Positions 35,185-44,663 of a DNA stretch of 64,000 bases are shown piece after piece. The notes under the pieces are model-generated. The model had not been told where the DNA came from, made no database searches, and worked only from the letters and a program-made list of their open reading frames with translations. Each line of letters starts with the position of its first letter. Position 1 is the stretch's first letter. Source of the DNA: Candidatus Brachythrix odensensis (GTDB lineage: Bacteria > Chloroflexota > Anaerolineae > J036 > Brachytrichaceae); contig JADKDT010000005.1 of NCBI GenBank assembly GCA_016714465.1, forward strand, positions 124,001 to 188,000, read 5' to 3'. The position numbers and the translations under genes were made by a program.

Positions 35185-36074
35185 CGCCCCTCCGGCATGG
35201 CCGCCGCCAGGAAGGCCCGCGCGATGGGCGGGAGCGGCGCGCCGGCGTTGCTGACCGCGCGTAGGGCGCGACAGAGTGCGACGCCCGTCTCCGGGCTGCG
35301 CAAGGCACCGCTGTGCAGATCCGCCAGAACCGCGTAATCGGGTAGCACGCTGAAGGCGACCCCGGCCCGGACCGAGTGTTTGATGGCCTCGAGGTTGTCG
35401 AACTCGGCCACGATCCGCGGCCGGATGCCCTGTTCGCGCAGCACCCCCTCCAGCCAGATCCGCGATTGGCTGCCCGCCTGGCGGGTGATGCAGGCCGCGC
35501 CGTCCAGCTCGGCAAAGTGAATCGATCCGCGTGCCCACAGCGGGTGCTTCGGCCCGATCACGATCCGCTGGGTGACCTCGCTCACCAGGACCGTCTCGAG
35601 TTGCCCGGCCAGAGCCGGATCCAAGTCGCCTTCTATAAAGCCCAGATCGATCTGGCGCGCAATCAGCCGGTCGACGATCTCGGGGGTGGTGCCGGTCTGC
35701 AGGGCGACTGCCATTGCCGGGAAGCGCTCGCTGAAGGCGTGGATCCAGCCCGGGAGCAGATAGCCGCTCACCCCCGGCGTGGCCCCGATCCGAACCTGGC
35801 CCGCGGCCTGCGGATCGAGGGTGGTGATGGCGGCCTGGGCCTCGAGCACCAGGGCCAGGATGCGCTCGGCGTAGTCGCGCAGGGTCCGCCCCTCGAGGGT
35901 GAGCGTTACGCCTTTCGACCCGCGATGAAAGAGCGGGCGGCCCAGGCTGCGCTCCAGATCCTGGATGTGCTGGCTGACCCCGGGCTGGGTGATGAACAGG
36001 CGCTCGGCCGCGGCCCTGAAGCTGCCGGCCTGGGCGACCTGCAGGAAAACCTCGAGCTTGTGTAGATCGAGCAT
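35172..36074 (-). CDS. LysR-family transcriptional regulator
   Basis: 300 residues: N-terminal winged helix (LHKLEVFLQVAQAGSFRAAAERL, TQPGVSQHIQDLERSLGRPLF) and a two-lobed effector domain (VRIGATPGVSGYLLPGWI, LGFIEGDLD). It is divergent from the rhodanese-MBL-TauE genes and is probably their sulfur-responsive regulator. ATG at 36074 is chosen because a palindrome, GATAAGC-4-GCTTATC (36078-36095), then lies directly upstream as an operator; an alternative ATG at 36101 would place it in the coding region. The last residues (DQV) and stop come from a family D repeat. Confidence 0.9.
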   Translation of the reverse strand: MLDLHKLEVFLQVAQAGSFRAAAERLFITQPGVSQHIQDLERSLGRPLFHRGSKGVTLTLEGRTLRDYAERILALVLEAQAAITTLDPQAAGQVRIGATPGVSGYLLPGWIHAFSERFPAMAVALQTGTTPEIVDRLIARQIDLGFIEGDLDPALAGQLETVLVSEVTQRIVIGPKHPLWARGSIHFAELDGAACITRQAGSQSRIWLEGVLREQGIRPRIVAEFDNLEAIKHSVRAGVAFSVLPDYAVLADLHSGALRSPETGVALCRALRAVSNAGAPLPPIARAFLAAAMPEGRDQV

Positions 36075-36077
36075 GGT

Positions 36078-36095
36078 GATAAGCGATTGCTTATC
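36078..36095. promoter_or_regulatory. LysR-type operator palindrome
   Basis: GATAAGC GATT GCTTATC, a perfect 7-bp dyad with the ATAA-N8-TTAT spacing seen in several LysR-family boxes, directly upstream of the regulator start and facing the divergent sulfur operon. Confidence 0.6.
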
Positions 36096-36160
36096 GCTCA
36101 TTATAGGGAGTTGGGTCTCACACTCCTGCCCCGATCCGGGTAGTCTGTGCGCATATCTGT

Positions 36161-36207
36161 GGCGCGAGCACAATCCCCGCGCGAAGCGCGGGGATTGTGC
36201 TCGCGCC
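36161..36207. repeat. Triloop hairpin, family E
   Basis: 22-nt perfect arms (GGCGCGAGCACAATCCCCGC...), loop GAA, in the divergent LysR/rhodanese promoter gap. Confidence 0.88.
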
Positions 36208-36235
36208 AGGAATCCTAAGGAGACAAGCACACACC

Positions 36236-36580
36236 ATGATGAACCTACTTCGCAGCCTGATGGGCGGCGCCGGAACCGTGATCAGCCCGCAGCAATACAA
36301 GCAGGACTTCAGCGCGCCCAAGCGCGCCCACACCCTGATCGACGTGCGCACGCCGATGGAGTTCCAGAGCGGCCACATCCCGGGCGCGCTCAACATCGAC
36401 GTGCAGGTGTTGCCGGCCCGGCTCAAGGACGTGCCCAAGGACAAGCCGGTCGTGCTGTATTGCCGGAGCGGCAACCGCAGCGCCAGCGCCGCCGGGATGC
36501 TGCAACGGGCGGGCTACACCGAGATCTATGACCTGGGCGGCATCGGGGCCTGGGCTCAGGCCGGCTTTCCTATTCGCTGA
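36236..36580 (+). CDS. Single-domain rhodanese (sulfurtransferase)
   Basis: 114 residues. The active-site loop VLYCRSGNRSASAAGML carries the persulfide-forming Cys, and HTLIDVRTPMEFQSGHIPGALNID is the CH2A-type motif. It moves sulfane sulfur between donors and acceptors. AAGGAG precedes the tandem ATG codons at 36236/36239. First gene of a likely operon with an MBL-fold double-rhodanese protein and a TauE-type exporter, all divergent from a LysR gene. Confidence 0.92.
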   Translation: MMNLLRSLMGGAGTVISPQQYKQDFSAPKRAHTLIDVRTPMEFQSGHIPGALNIDVQVLPARLKDVPKDKPVVLYCRSGNRSASAAGMLQRAGYTEIYDLGGIGAWAQAGFPIR

Positions 36581-36596
36581 TTGTTTCGGAAGCGAT

Positions 36597-36693
36597 ATCC
36601 CCCGGCGTGCGCTGGGGGATCCAAGCGCGCTCTGACAGAACTGCTGCCGGATGCGATATCCGCCCGCTTCGCGGGCGGATATCGCATCCGGCA
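36597..36693. repeat. Two adjacent hairpins, family E
   Basis: An imperfect one (ATCCCCCGGCG...CGCTGGGGGAT, 36597-36620) is followed by a perfect one with 23-nt arms (36645-36667, loop TTC, 36671-36693). They lie between the two rhodanese genes. Confidence 0.85.
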
Positions 36694-36713
36694 AATCCCC
36701 AGGGGAAACAACG

Positions 36714-38107
<1,394 letters not shown>

Positions 38108-38111
<4 letters not shown>

Positions 38112-38863
38112 TCGCTTTTGTCGCGGACCTCGCGCTCGGCTTCATCATCGGTCTGACCCTCGGGTTGCTGGGCGGCGGCGGTTCGATCCTGACCGTGCCG
38201 GCCCTGGTCTACGTGGCCGGGCTCAGCCCGCAGGCGGCGGTGACGGCCTCGCTGGCCATCGTCGGGATCAACAGCCTGGCCGGCGCGTCCACCCATCGGG
38301 CCCAGGGCACCCTGAACTGGAAAGTCGCGCTGGTCTTTGGCGGGGCGGGCATGCTCGCGGCCTATCTGTCGGCCGGATTGTCGCAACTCGTCCCGGCCCG
38401 GGCGCTGCTGATCGCCTTTGCCCTGCTGATGCTGGTCGTGGGCGGGGTCATGCTCCTGCGCCGGTCCGCCGGCGAGCAGGCGGGGGTCGCCCGGAGCTGG
38501 CCGGTGATCGCCGCGACCGGGGTCGGGGTCGGCGTACTGACCGGATTCCTGGGCGTGGGCGGCGGCTTTCTGATCGTGCCGGCCCTGGTCATGTTGGTGG
38601 GCTTGCCGATGCGCCAGGCGGTTGGGACCTCGCTCATCATCATCGCCATGAACAGCCTGGCCGGTTTTCTGGGCCATCTGGGCGGCCCGCCCACCGACTT
38701 TGGGATCGTGGCGGTTTTTGCCGCGGCTGGGATCGCCGGCGCATTGCTCGGCGCGCGGCTCGCCCGCCGGCTGAATGCGGCCGCGTTGCGGACCGCCTTT
38801 GCCGTCTTCGTGATCGGGCTGGCGGTGGTGTTACTAGTTGATAACGTGCGTTATTTGGTGTGA
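38108..38863 (+). CDS. TauE/SafE-family sulfite (anion) exporter
   Basis: 251 residues with about eight membrane helices in two repeats: LGFIIGLTLGLLGGGGSILTVPALVYV and GVGVGVLTGFLGVGGGFLIVPALVM. Translationally coupled to the persulfide dioxygenase-like gene by an ATGA overlap, which points to sulfite or another sulfur anion as substrate. The direction of transport is inferred from the family. Confidence 0.9.
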
Positions 38864-38876
38864 GGAGCGGGCGCGT

Positions 38877-38907
38877 GCGGGGCCCTGAGCTTGTCGAAGG
38901 GCCCCGC
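38877..38907. repeat. Hairpin with GAGCTTGTCGA loop
   Basis: GCGGGGCCCT pairs with AGGGCCCCGC around GAGCTTGTCGA. Its centre matches the centre of the hairpin at 22314-22332 in reverse complement. It lies between convergent genes. Confidence 0.8.
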
Positions 38908-38938
38908 GCTTTGAACGCCATTTGCCGCCTGCTGGCCC

Positions 38939-40516
38939 TCAGCGGGAGATGCGCGGGAGGAATGTCAATACCGCAGGCGAACAGGCTGGGTCGACAGGGT
39001 CATAGACGGTGGCCGAATAGCGCGTATCCGCCGCGGCGCGATCGATGGGCATCACCCGGAAATAGCACATCCCCGCCGCGGACAGCCCCAGCGTGCTCGA
39101 CGTCTCAAATCCCGCTCGGATAGGCGTGTCGATCGTCGCGAAAGAGCCGGTGAGGGTCGCCGAGCCCTCCACGCGATACGAGGCGATCTCCGTTGCGCCA
39201 TTCCAACTGAAATACAACACGCCGCCGCGCGAGACGAGCGTGGGAAGTGTCGACGGAAGGCCGACCCATGGGAAACGGAACCAGCGGTAGTTGTAGCCGT
39301 AGGCCGGCCGGTCAATGCTCATCTCGATCGCGACGTCGCCGCCCGGCGTCACCTCTGATCCGATCGTGGCCGGGCCGCCCCAGCCAATGAAGGTGTTTCC
39401 GTTGGGCAAACGCTGGACGTTGCCCATGAAGAATCCGTAAATATCGGGGTCGCTCCGGTATTCCCAGACCCGGGTAATGACCTTGGCGACTTCATCGATT
39501 TCATACTCCACTGCGCGCGAATAGAGCGTTGGGCGGGAAACCCCTCATGCGGGTTGCCATTGTCGAACAGGGTGATGTGCCCGTTTTCAAGGCGCCGAAT
39601 GTCATGCTGATACGAGAATCCCGTGTCATTGACAAACGTAAACTCGTTTTCCTTGCCGCCCAGCTTCCACATCACGTTGCCGGTGGCGCGATTGATCTTG
39701 ACAATCTGGGCGGTGTGGCGGTTGGACAGCAACAGGTTGCCGTCAGTGTCTCGTTCAATGGCGTTGCCATGGTAGACGTCGGCGATGCTGCCCGTCAGGG
39801 ATTCGTAGGTCGTGGTAATTGGCAAATGGTCGAGACCGCTCCAGGTGAAAACCGGATTCTTGAGCTCATCTTGTTCCTGCACGACGATATCCCAAACGAT
39901 CGCGTTGGTCATTCCGCCATGGGCGCTCAGGTCAACGGGGACAATGTTGTACGACATCATGAGAGCCGTCCCATTCGTCATCACCTGCAATTCATGCATA
40001 TCGGTCGTGGGGAATCCGCTCGTCGCCCAGGTGTTTGTCACTTGATATGACTGGTCCATCGCCCGATGCAGCCCGGTTGACATGTCAAACCAGGTGAGTG
40101 TCCCATCGGGCTGCTTCTTGAAGTCGGCTCCGGGGTTGACCACATCTGTTGGTTGGAAGTAAATCGGTTGACCCAGATCGTCAACGATCAGGAGATATGA
40201 CTGCTCCGCTCCCCCCATGGTTGACAGAAAGATGTATCCTGGCGCGGTTGGACCGGTGCCGGTGATGAATCTGCGGCAGGTCCCCCGGGGCGGTGACGAA
40301 TCGATTTGTGGCGGTGACGGCAGTCGACGACGACGCCTGGGAAGCAATCTGGGGCATGCCGACCATTTCCGATGCAATGGATAGAGGAGGCCCACCCACT
40401 GGCCAGTCTGTCGCGGTGCGGGCCGCATAGCGAGGGCCTGGGGCAGCGAACGCAACGGTGGCGGCCGAAGCCGCGAGCGCCAATGACGCCAAAATCGTCA
40501 GAAAAGATGTACGCAT
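38939..40516 (-). pseudogene. Secreted arylsulfotransferase-like (ASST) protein, two frameshifts
   Basis: Three frames make one protein of about 525 residues. The signal peptide (MRTSFLTILASLALAASAAT) is read from 40516. After a shift at a C5G4 run near 40277 the body continues: GYIFLSTMGGAEQSYLLIVD, the DMHELQVMTNGT segment, NAIERDTDGNLLLSNRHTAQ and YQHDIRRLENGHITLFDNG. After a second shift near 39535 (C-run) it resumes as EYEIDEVAKVITRVWEYRSD, GWGGPATIGSEVTPGGDV and ends LTFLPRISR. The active-site His-rich beta-propeller pattern fits the Arylsulfotran_2 family. Both shifts are in homopolymer contexts, so assembly error is likely. TAGAAT lies 11 bases before the start. Confidence 0.75.
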
Positions 40517-40737
40517 GATTGCAAGCGATTCTATCCTGCCGATCGGTAACCACAGCGGGGGGACTCATTGGGCGAGTGCCGGACGCTGGACGGCTGCACG
40601 ATCGGTCAGGCGCGCGTGGCAGGCCGAGCGGGGCCATCCTCATTTGTTTCGACCCGGGATACACTGCCCTCTTTCGCGCCCGTCTGGGGTGGTAGGCTGG
40701 GCGCTGACAAGAACCAATACACACGGAGGGGGACACC

Positions 40738-41571
40738 ATGAGACTCGTCGTCACAGGCAGCAGGGGATTGATCGGCCGGCACGTCGTTGACTACGCAAAG
40801 ACACAGGCCGGGGTCGAAGTCATCGGGGTCGATCAGGTCTATCCCGGTGACTGGCGGGCCAACTATCGATTTGCGGATATGACCGACCTGGGCCAGGTTT
40901 ACTCGGCCCTGTCCGGGGCCGACGCGGTTATCCACCTGGCCGCGATACGCGATCACGGGCTCGTCCCGGAGCCGAAGCTGTTTCTCGACAACGTCACCAC
41001 CGCCTATCACGTCCTGGAAGCCGCGCGCCGGCTTGGCATCAAGCGGGTGGTCTTGTCGTCGAGCGTGCAGGTGAGCCGGACCGTGCTCATGCATCACGAC
41101 ACGCGCTACCGGTATCTGCCCCTGGATGAGGCGCACGAGGTCGATCCCCAGAACGACTACGCGCTGTCCAAACAGGTCGGCGAGGTGATGGGCGAGATGT
41201 ACGCCAAGACGTATGGCCTGTCGGTGGTCAACCTGCGCTTTGGGGCGATCACCCACCGCGACGACATGGTCGGCTGGCCGTGGCCCGAAGCGACCGCGCC
41301 GCATTGGGCGCTCTACGCCTACGCCGACGTGCGCGACGCCGCGCGCTGCGCCTATCTGGCCGCGACCGCCAATCTGCCGCCGGCCACCCATCACGTCTCC
41401 TTTGTCGTGGCCCCGGATTCGATGGTGAGCACGCCCTCGGCCGAGATCGCCCGGCGCTTCTTCCCCGACGCCACCCTGCGCGCCCCGCTCGAGGGGAATG
41501 CGTCCTTGATCAGCAACGCAACGGCCAAGCGCCTGTTCGGGTTTGAGGCCGAGTACAGCTGCAGGGCGTAG
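40738..41571 (+). CDS. NAD-dependent epimerase/dehydratase (extended SDR)
   Basis: 277 residues. The Rossmann motif is VTGSRGLIGRHV (GxxGxxG), the NAD-contacting HLAAIRDHG follows, and the catalytic YALSK (YxxxK) is present, preceded by SSSVQVS. The C-terminal substrate domain is of the nucleoside-diphosphate-sugar epimerase type. No sugar-nucleotide genes are adjacent, so the substrate is unknown. CGGAGGGGG is an excellent ribosome site. The 220-nt upstream gap shows no obvious other feature. Confidence 0.9.
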   Translation: MRLVVTGSRGLIGRHVVDYAKTQAGVEVIGVDQVYPGDWRANYRFADMTDLGQVYSALSGADAVIHLAAIRDHGLVPEPKLFLDNVTTAYHVLEAARRLGIKRVVLSSSVQVSRTVLMHHDTRYRYLPLDEAHEVDPQNDYALSKQVGEVMGEMYAKTYGLSVVNLRFGAITHRDDMVGWPWPEATAPHWALYAYADVRDAARCAYLAATANLPPATHHVSFVVAPDSMVSTPSAEIARRFFPDATLRAPLEGNASLISNATAKRLFGFEAEYSCRA

Positions 41572-41718
41572 CTGGACCGAAGACGGCAGACCGCATCGCG
41601 ACCGGTTCAGCCCGTCGGCGATGGGCAAGGGGTGCATTCGATCCGCCAATCCCAGGAAGATTGACTTCGATCTGATTGAGACGATGCTGAAGCAAACTGC
41701 GCAATCGAGAGGGCCGGT

Positions 41719-41970
41719 GTGTTGAACGATCGCGCATCGTCCCCGGTAGACGGCGATCTTGGCTTCACGTATCTGGCTGTGAAGAGTGGCGCGGTCTTTA
41801 TCCGGCGCCACGGTCAAGTGGCAAGCGAGCTGCGCGGCGGCAAGGCCGAGGCGTGTCTGAAGAAACTCCGGGCGGCCAGCTTTTCTCAGGCCCAGCAGAT
41901 CATGGCCCGCGTCACCGGAAACTACAAACGCGGAAATGAAAGGACGGCGCGGGATCGCGCGCAGGAATAA
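41719..41970 (+). CDS. Small conserved protein of unknown function
   Basis: 83 residues from a GTG start (TTG at 41722 is an alternative). The sequence SGAVFIRRHGQVASELRGGK, then QAQQIMARVTGNYKRGNERT, matches a small family I remember as recurring in environmental bacteria, with a C-terminal MARxTGNYKRGNER signature; no function is known. The stop is followed two bases later by the ATG of a GNAT gene, so the two are probably co-translated. Confidence 0.65.
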   Translation: MLNDRASSPVDGDLGFTYLAVKSGAVFIRRHGQVASELRGGKAEACLKKLRAASFSQAQQIMARVTGNYKRGNERTARDRAQE

Positions 41971-41972
41971 CG

Positions 41973-42830
41973 ATGACTCCAAATGCAATCACCGTCCGCC
42001 AGGCCCGCCGCGACGACCTGGACGCCATCAACATTGTCGAAGCCGGCTCGACCCCCGGGCTGCGCTACGTCGCGCGGGTCTTCGATGACTTTGTCTCGGA
42101 CGAGGTCGGCGAGTTCAGCGTGGCCGAGATCGACGGCCAGGTCGTCGCGTGCGGGAAGTTCACCGTGATGCCCGACCACTCGGCCTGGCTCGAGACGCTG
42201 CGGGTGCTGCCCGCGTATCAGGGCCGGGGCGCGGGCAAACGCCTGTATGAGCGCTTCTTCGAGGTCGCCCGGCGCGAAGGCGTGACGACGATGCGGATGT
42301 ACACCGGGGTGACCAACCTGGTCAGCAAGGGTCTGGCCGAGCGCTTTGGCTTCCGGCTGGCGGGGACCTTTCGCGGCGCCTGGCTGCCGCTCGAGGCGGC
42401 TGTTGGCCCGGCCCTGGCCTTCGTGCCCGTCACCGATCCTGCGCGGGCGACCGCCCTGCTCATGCCGCATGCGCCGCGCTGGACGGGATTTGTGGTGATG
42501 AACCGGACCTTCTACGCCCTCACTCCGATCCTGTGCGCCGACTTCGCCCGGGCCGGGCGGGTGTTTGAAGAGCGCGCCAGTGGTAGCGTCGTCGTCCTCG
42601 GCGCGCGCTTCATGCCCGAGCAGGCGCTGCACATCGGCATGTATGCGGGCGATACGCGGGCCTGCCTCGACTTCGCCGCGCATCTCGGGGTCACACGTGG
42701 GGCGAGCCGGGTGAGCTGCCTGTTCCCGCCTGCCGCAGCGGACATCCAGGCTGAGCTGACTGAGCGGGGCTATCGTCTGGAGTCGGCGGATTTCATTGTG
42801 ATGGAGAACGGCTCGGCGCAGCACGCCTGA
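41973..42830 (+). CDS. GNAT-family N-acetyltransferase
   Basis: 285 residues. The GNAT core is N-terminal: VRQARRDDLDAINIVEAGS, LETLRVLPAYQGRGAGKRLYE (acetyl-CoA loop QGRGAG) and GLAERFGFRLAGTFRG. The C-terminal ~130 residues are a second, degenerate GNAT-like half. Substrate unknown. Two bases after the stop of the 83-residue protein gene. Confidence 0.88.
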   Translation: MTPNAITVRQARRDDLDAINIVEAGSTPGLRYVARVFDDFVSDEVGEFSVAEIDGQVVACGKFTVMPDHSAWLETLRVLPAYQGRGAGKRLYERFFEVARREGVTTMRMYTGVTNLVSKGLAERFGFRLAGTFRGAWLPLEAAVGPALAFVPVTDPARATALLMPHAPRWTGFVVMNRTFYALTPILCADFARAGRVFEERASGSVVVLGARFMPEQALHIGMYAGDTRACLDFAAHLGVTRGASRVSCLFPPAAADIQAELTERGYRLESADFIVMENGSAQHA

Positions 42831-42836
42831 TTCGGA

Positions 42837-42885
42837 TTGGCTGAAACGGCATCCCCGGCGAAGCCGGGGATGCCGTTTCAGCCAA
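42837..42885. repeat. Triloop hairpin, family E
   Basis: 23-nt perfect arms (TTGGCTGAAACGGCATCCCC...), loop GAA, between convergent genes. Confidence 0.88.
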
Positions 42886-42895
42886 ATGTCACCGA

Positions 42896-43357
42896 TCACC
42901 CGACCAACGCGAATACGATAAAGCCCGCCAGCCCCACGATAATACAGGTCAACTGATAGAGCTGCCCGCTGGCCAGGGCGGTCACAATTTGCAGGGCGAT
43001 ATAGCAGGACAGAAGGCCCAACGCATACAACCCGACACCACCGCCGCCCGCGCGCGCCCAGGCCGCGGCGAAGGCCGACCAGCCCAGCATGATCGGCACC
43101 GTGCTCAGCAAATGCAGGCCTAGAAATCGCACAAAGGTGTCGTGGGGATTGAGCCGGAACAGGCGGGTGATCGCGGCGGCGATGGCGGCCGCGCCCAGGA
43201 CGCAGCCCCACAGCACGGCGAAACCAAGGGCGAGCTCCGCCAGCGTGCCAAACGATCCGAACAGGGCCAGGAGCACCCCGGCCACGAGCAAGAATACGCC
43301 CGTGACGGCCAGCGCGATCAGCACCTGTTCCAGGTAACCCCTGAGGTCTTTGTTCAT
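42896..43357 (-). CDS. Small membrane protein of unknown function
   Basis: 153 residues with four predicted membrane helices (QVLIALAVTGVFLLVAGVLL, LALGFAVLWGCVLGAAAIAA, a third around VGLYALGLLSCYIALQI and LTCIIVGLAGFIVFALVG). No recognisable domain. Follows the ankyrin gene by 20 bases on the same strand, so they may share a transcript. Confidence 0.65.
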   Translation of the reverse strand: MNKDLRGYLEQVLIALAVTGVFLLVAGVLLALFGSFGTLAELALGFAVLWGCVLGAAAIAAAITRLFRLNPHDTFVRFLGLHLLSTVPIMLGWSAFAAAWARAGGGGVGLYALGLLSCYIALQIVTALASGQLYQLTCIIVGLAGFIVFALVG

Positions 43358-43377
43358 GGTTGCGATTCGGCCCCGGT

Positions 43378-44221
43378 CTAGCGCGCGCCGGCCCGCTCGA
43401 GCAGGCCGATCATCTGGGTATACCCGCGCTGGCGGGCGTGGGCGAGCGGCGTCACCCCGCGCCCGTCGGGGATATTGACATTCGCCCCGGCCGCGATGAG
43501 CAGGCGCACGACCTCGGTCCGGCGCGGGCCGCCGTCACCCAGGATGACGGCCTCGAGCAGGGCCGTCCAGCCCAGGTTGTTGACGTGGTCGATCTTGACG
43601 TTTGTGCGGGAGAGCAGCTCCTGGACAACCTCAACGTGGCCGCGCTCGGCGGCCGGGATGAGGGCGGTCCCGCCAAAACGATTGGTGATGCGCGTGTCGG
43701 CGCCCGCGTCGATGAGCAGCTTGAGGACCTCGAGCCGCCCCTCCGCCCCGGCGTACAGAAACGGGTTGTCCTTGATCTCGTCCTGCAGGTTGATATCGGC
43801 CCCGGCCTGGACGAGCATCTGCACGATCGCCGGCCGGTTGGCGTGGGTGGCGGCCATGATCGGGGTGCGCCCGCGCCCGTCGCGGCCATTGAGGTCAGCC
43901 CCATCGCGCAGGAGCTGCTGGACGAGGGCGGCGTCGCCGCGCTCGGCGGCCTGGATCAGGTTCTGGGTCATGGCAGTTCGCTCGCGGGTGGGCGTGGGGG
44001 GCGGGATAGCAGTTGCTGTTGGCGCGGGCGCAGAGGTCGAGGTAGGCGAAGGAACCGCTGTGGCTGTGGGCACGAGCGCAGGCGGCGCGATGGTTGGCGG
44101 TGGGGGGCGCCGCCATTGGCGTCGAGGGAGACGCAGTGGGCGCCGACACAGCAGGCGTGGCGCAGGCGGTTAAGATCAGGGTGAGCGTTGCCTTTGCGGC
44201 GAAACGTCCGAGCAGGCGCAT
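43378..44221 (-). pseudogene. Ankyrin-repeat lipoprotein, frameshifted
   Basis: ATG at 44221 begins a lipoprotein signal (AAKATLTLILTAC) with a Ser/Thr/Pro linker. The frame shifts at a six-G/C run near 44105 into PPTIAPPALVPTATAVPSPT, then five ankyrin repeats (LIQAAERGDAALVQQLLRDG, PIMAATHANRPAIVQMLVQA, FLYAGAEGRLEVLKLLIDAG, ALIPAAERGHVEVVQELLSR, PLAHARQRGYTQMIGLLERA). Corrected, it is about 280 residues and lies on the cell surface. One missing or extra base in the homopolymer would explain the break. Ankyrin repeats imply protein binding; partner unknown. Confidence 0.75.
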
Positions 44222-44229
44222 GGCGGCCG

Positions 44230-44235
44230 ATGGTA
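44230..44235 (-). promoter_or_regulatory. TANNNT -10 element for the ankyrin gene
   Basis: TACCAT on the minus strand, eight bases before the ATG at 44221. Confidence 0.4.
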
Positions 44236-44253
44236 TCCGAAACGGCGGCAGGC

Positions 44254-44589
44254 TCATCCCGCGAACGTCCAGGTGCGTTGGATCAGGCCGTTGGCGACCT
44301 CGTAGACGACGGCCACGTCAAAGGGCTTATCCTGCACCCCCGAGATGCGCTCGTGGTCGATCACCCGATTCCCCAGAACCATCCGGTTGACGAGGATGGC
44401 GTGCAGGCTGGCGTGGTTGAAGCGCTGGGTGGCGTAGAACTCGCTGAAGGCTTGCTTGCCGACGATGACGGGCTCGGCGATGGGCGGGCGATAGGCGTGG
44501 ATGTCATCGCTGTACTGGGCCAGAAAGCGGGCGAGGTCGCGGGCGTTGTAGGCCTCGAATTGGCGCTGGACGACATTTTCAGGGGTCAT
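44254..44589 (-). CDS. SnoaL-like/NTF2-fold protein (steroid isomerase-like)
   Basis: 111 residues. ENVVQRQFEAYNARDLARFL opens the NTF2-like cone fold, followed by VYEVANGLIQRTWTFAG as the last strand. Relatives include ketosteroid isomerase-like enzymes and many uncharacterised proteins. The start at 44589 is fixed by a TACACT hexamer six bases upstream. The ankyrin gene follows 32 bases downstream. Confidence 0.82.
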   Translation of the reverse strand: MTPENVVQRQFEAYNARDLARFLAQYSDDIHAYRPPIAEPVIVGKQAFSEFYATQRFNHASLHAILVNRMVLGNRVIDHERISGVQDKPFDVAVVYEVANGLIQRTWTFAG

Positions 44590-44595
44590 GGGCTG

Positions 44596-44601
44596 AGTGT
44601 A
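44596..44601 (-). promoter_or_regulatory. TANNNT -10 element for the SnoaL-like gene
   Basis: TACACT on the minus strand, six bases before the ATG at 44589. Confidence 0.55.
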
Positions 44602-44608
44602 AATGATT

Positions 44609-44655
44609 GGCGATATCACCCTCCCCGCGCGAAGCGCGGGGAGGGTGATATCGCC
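44609..44655. repeat. Triloop hairpin, family E
   Basis: 22-nt perfect arms, loop GAA; one base per arm differs from 34606-34652, with the paired base changed to match (GATATC for GAGATC). This is compensatory evolution of the palindrome. Confidence 0.9.
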
Positions 44656-44663
44656 ACCTGTTT

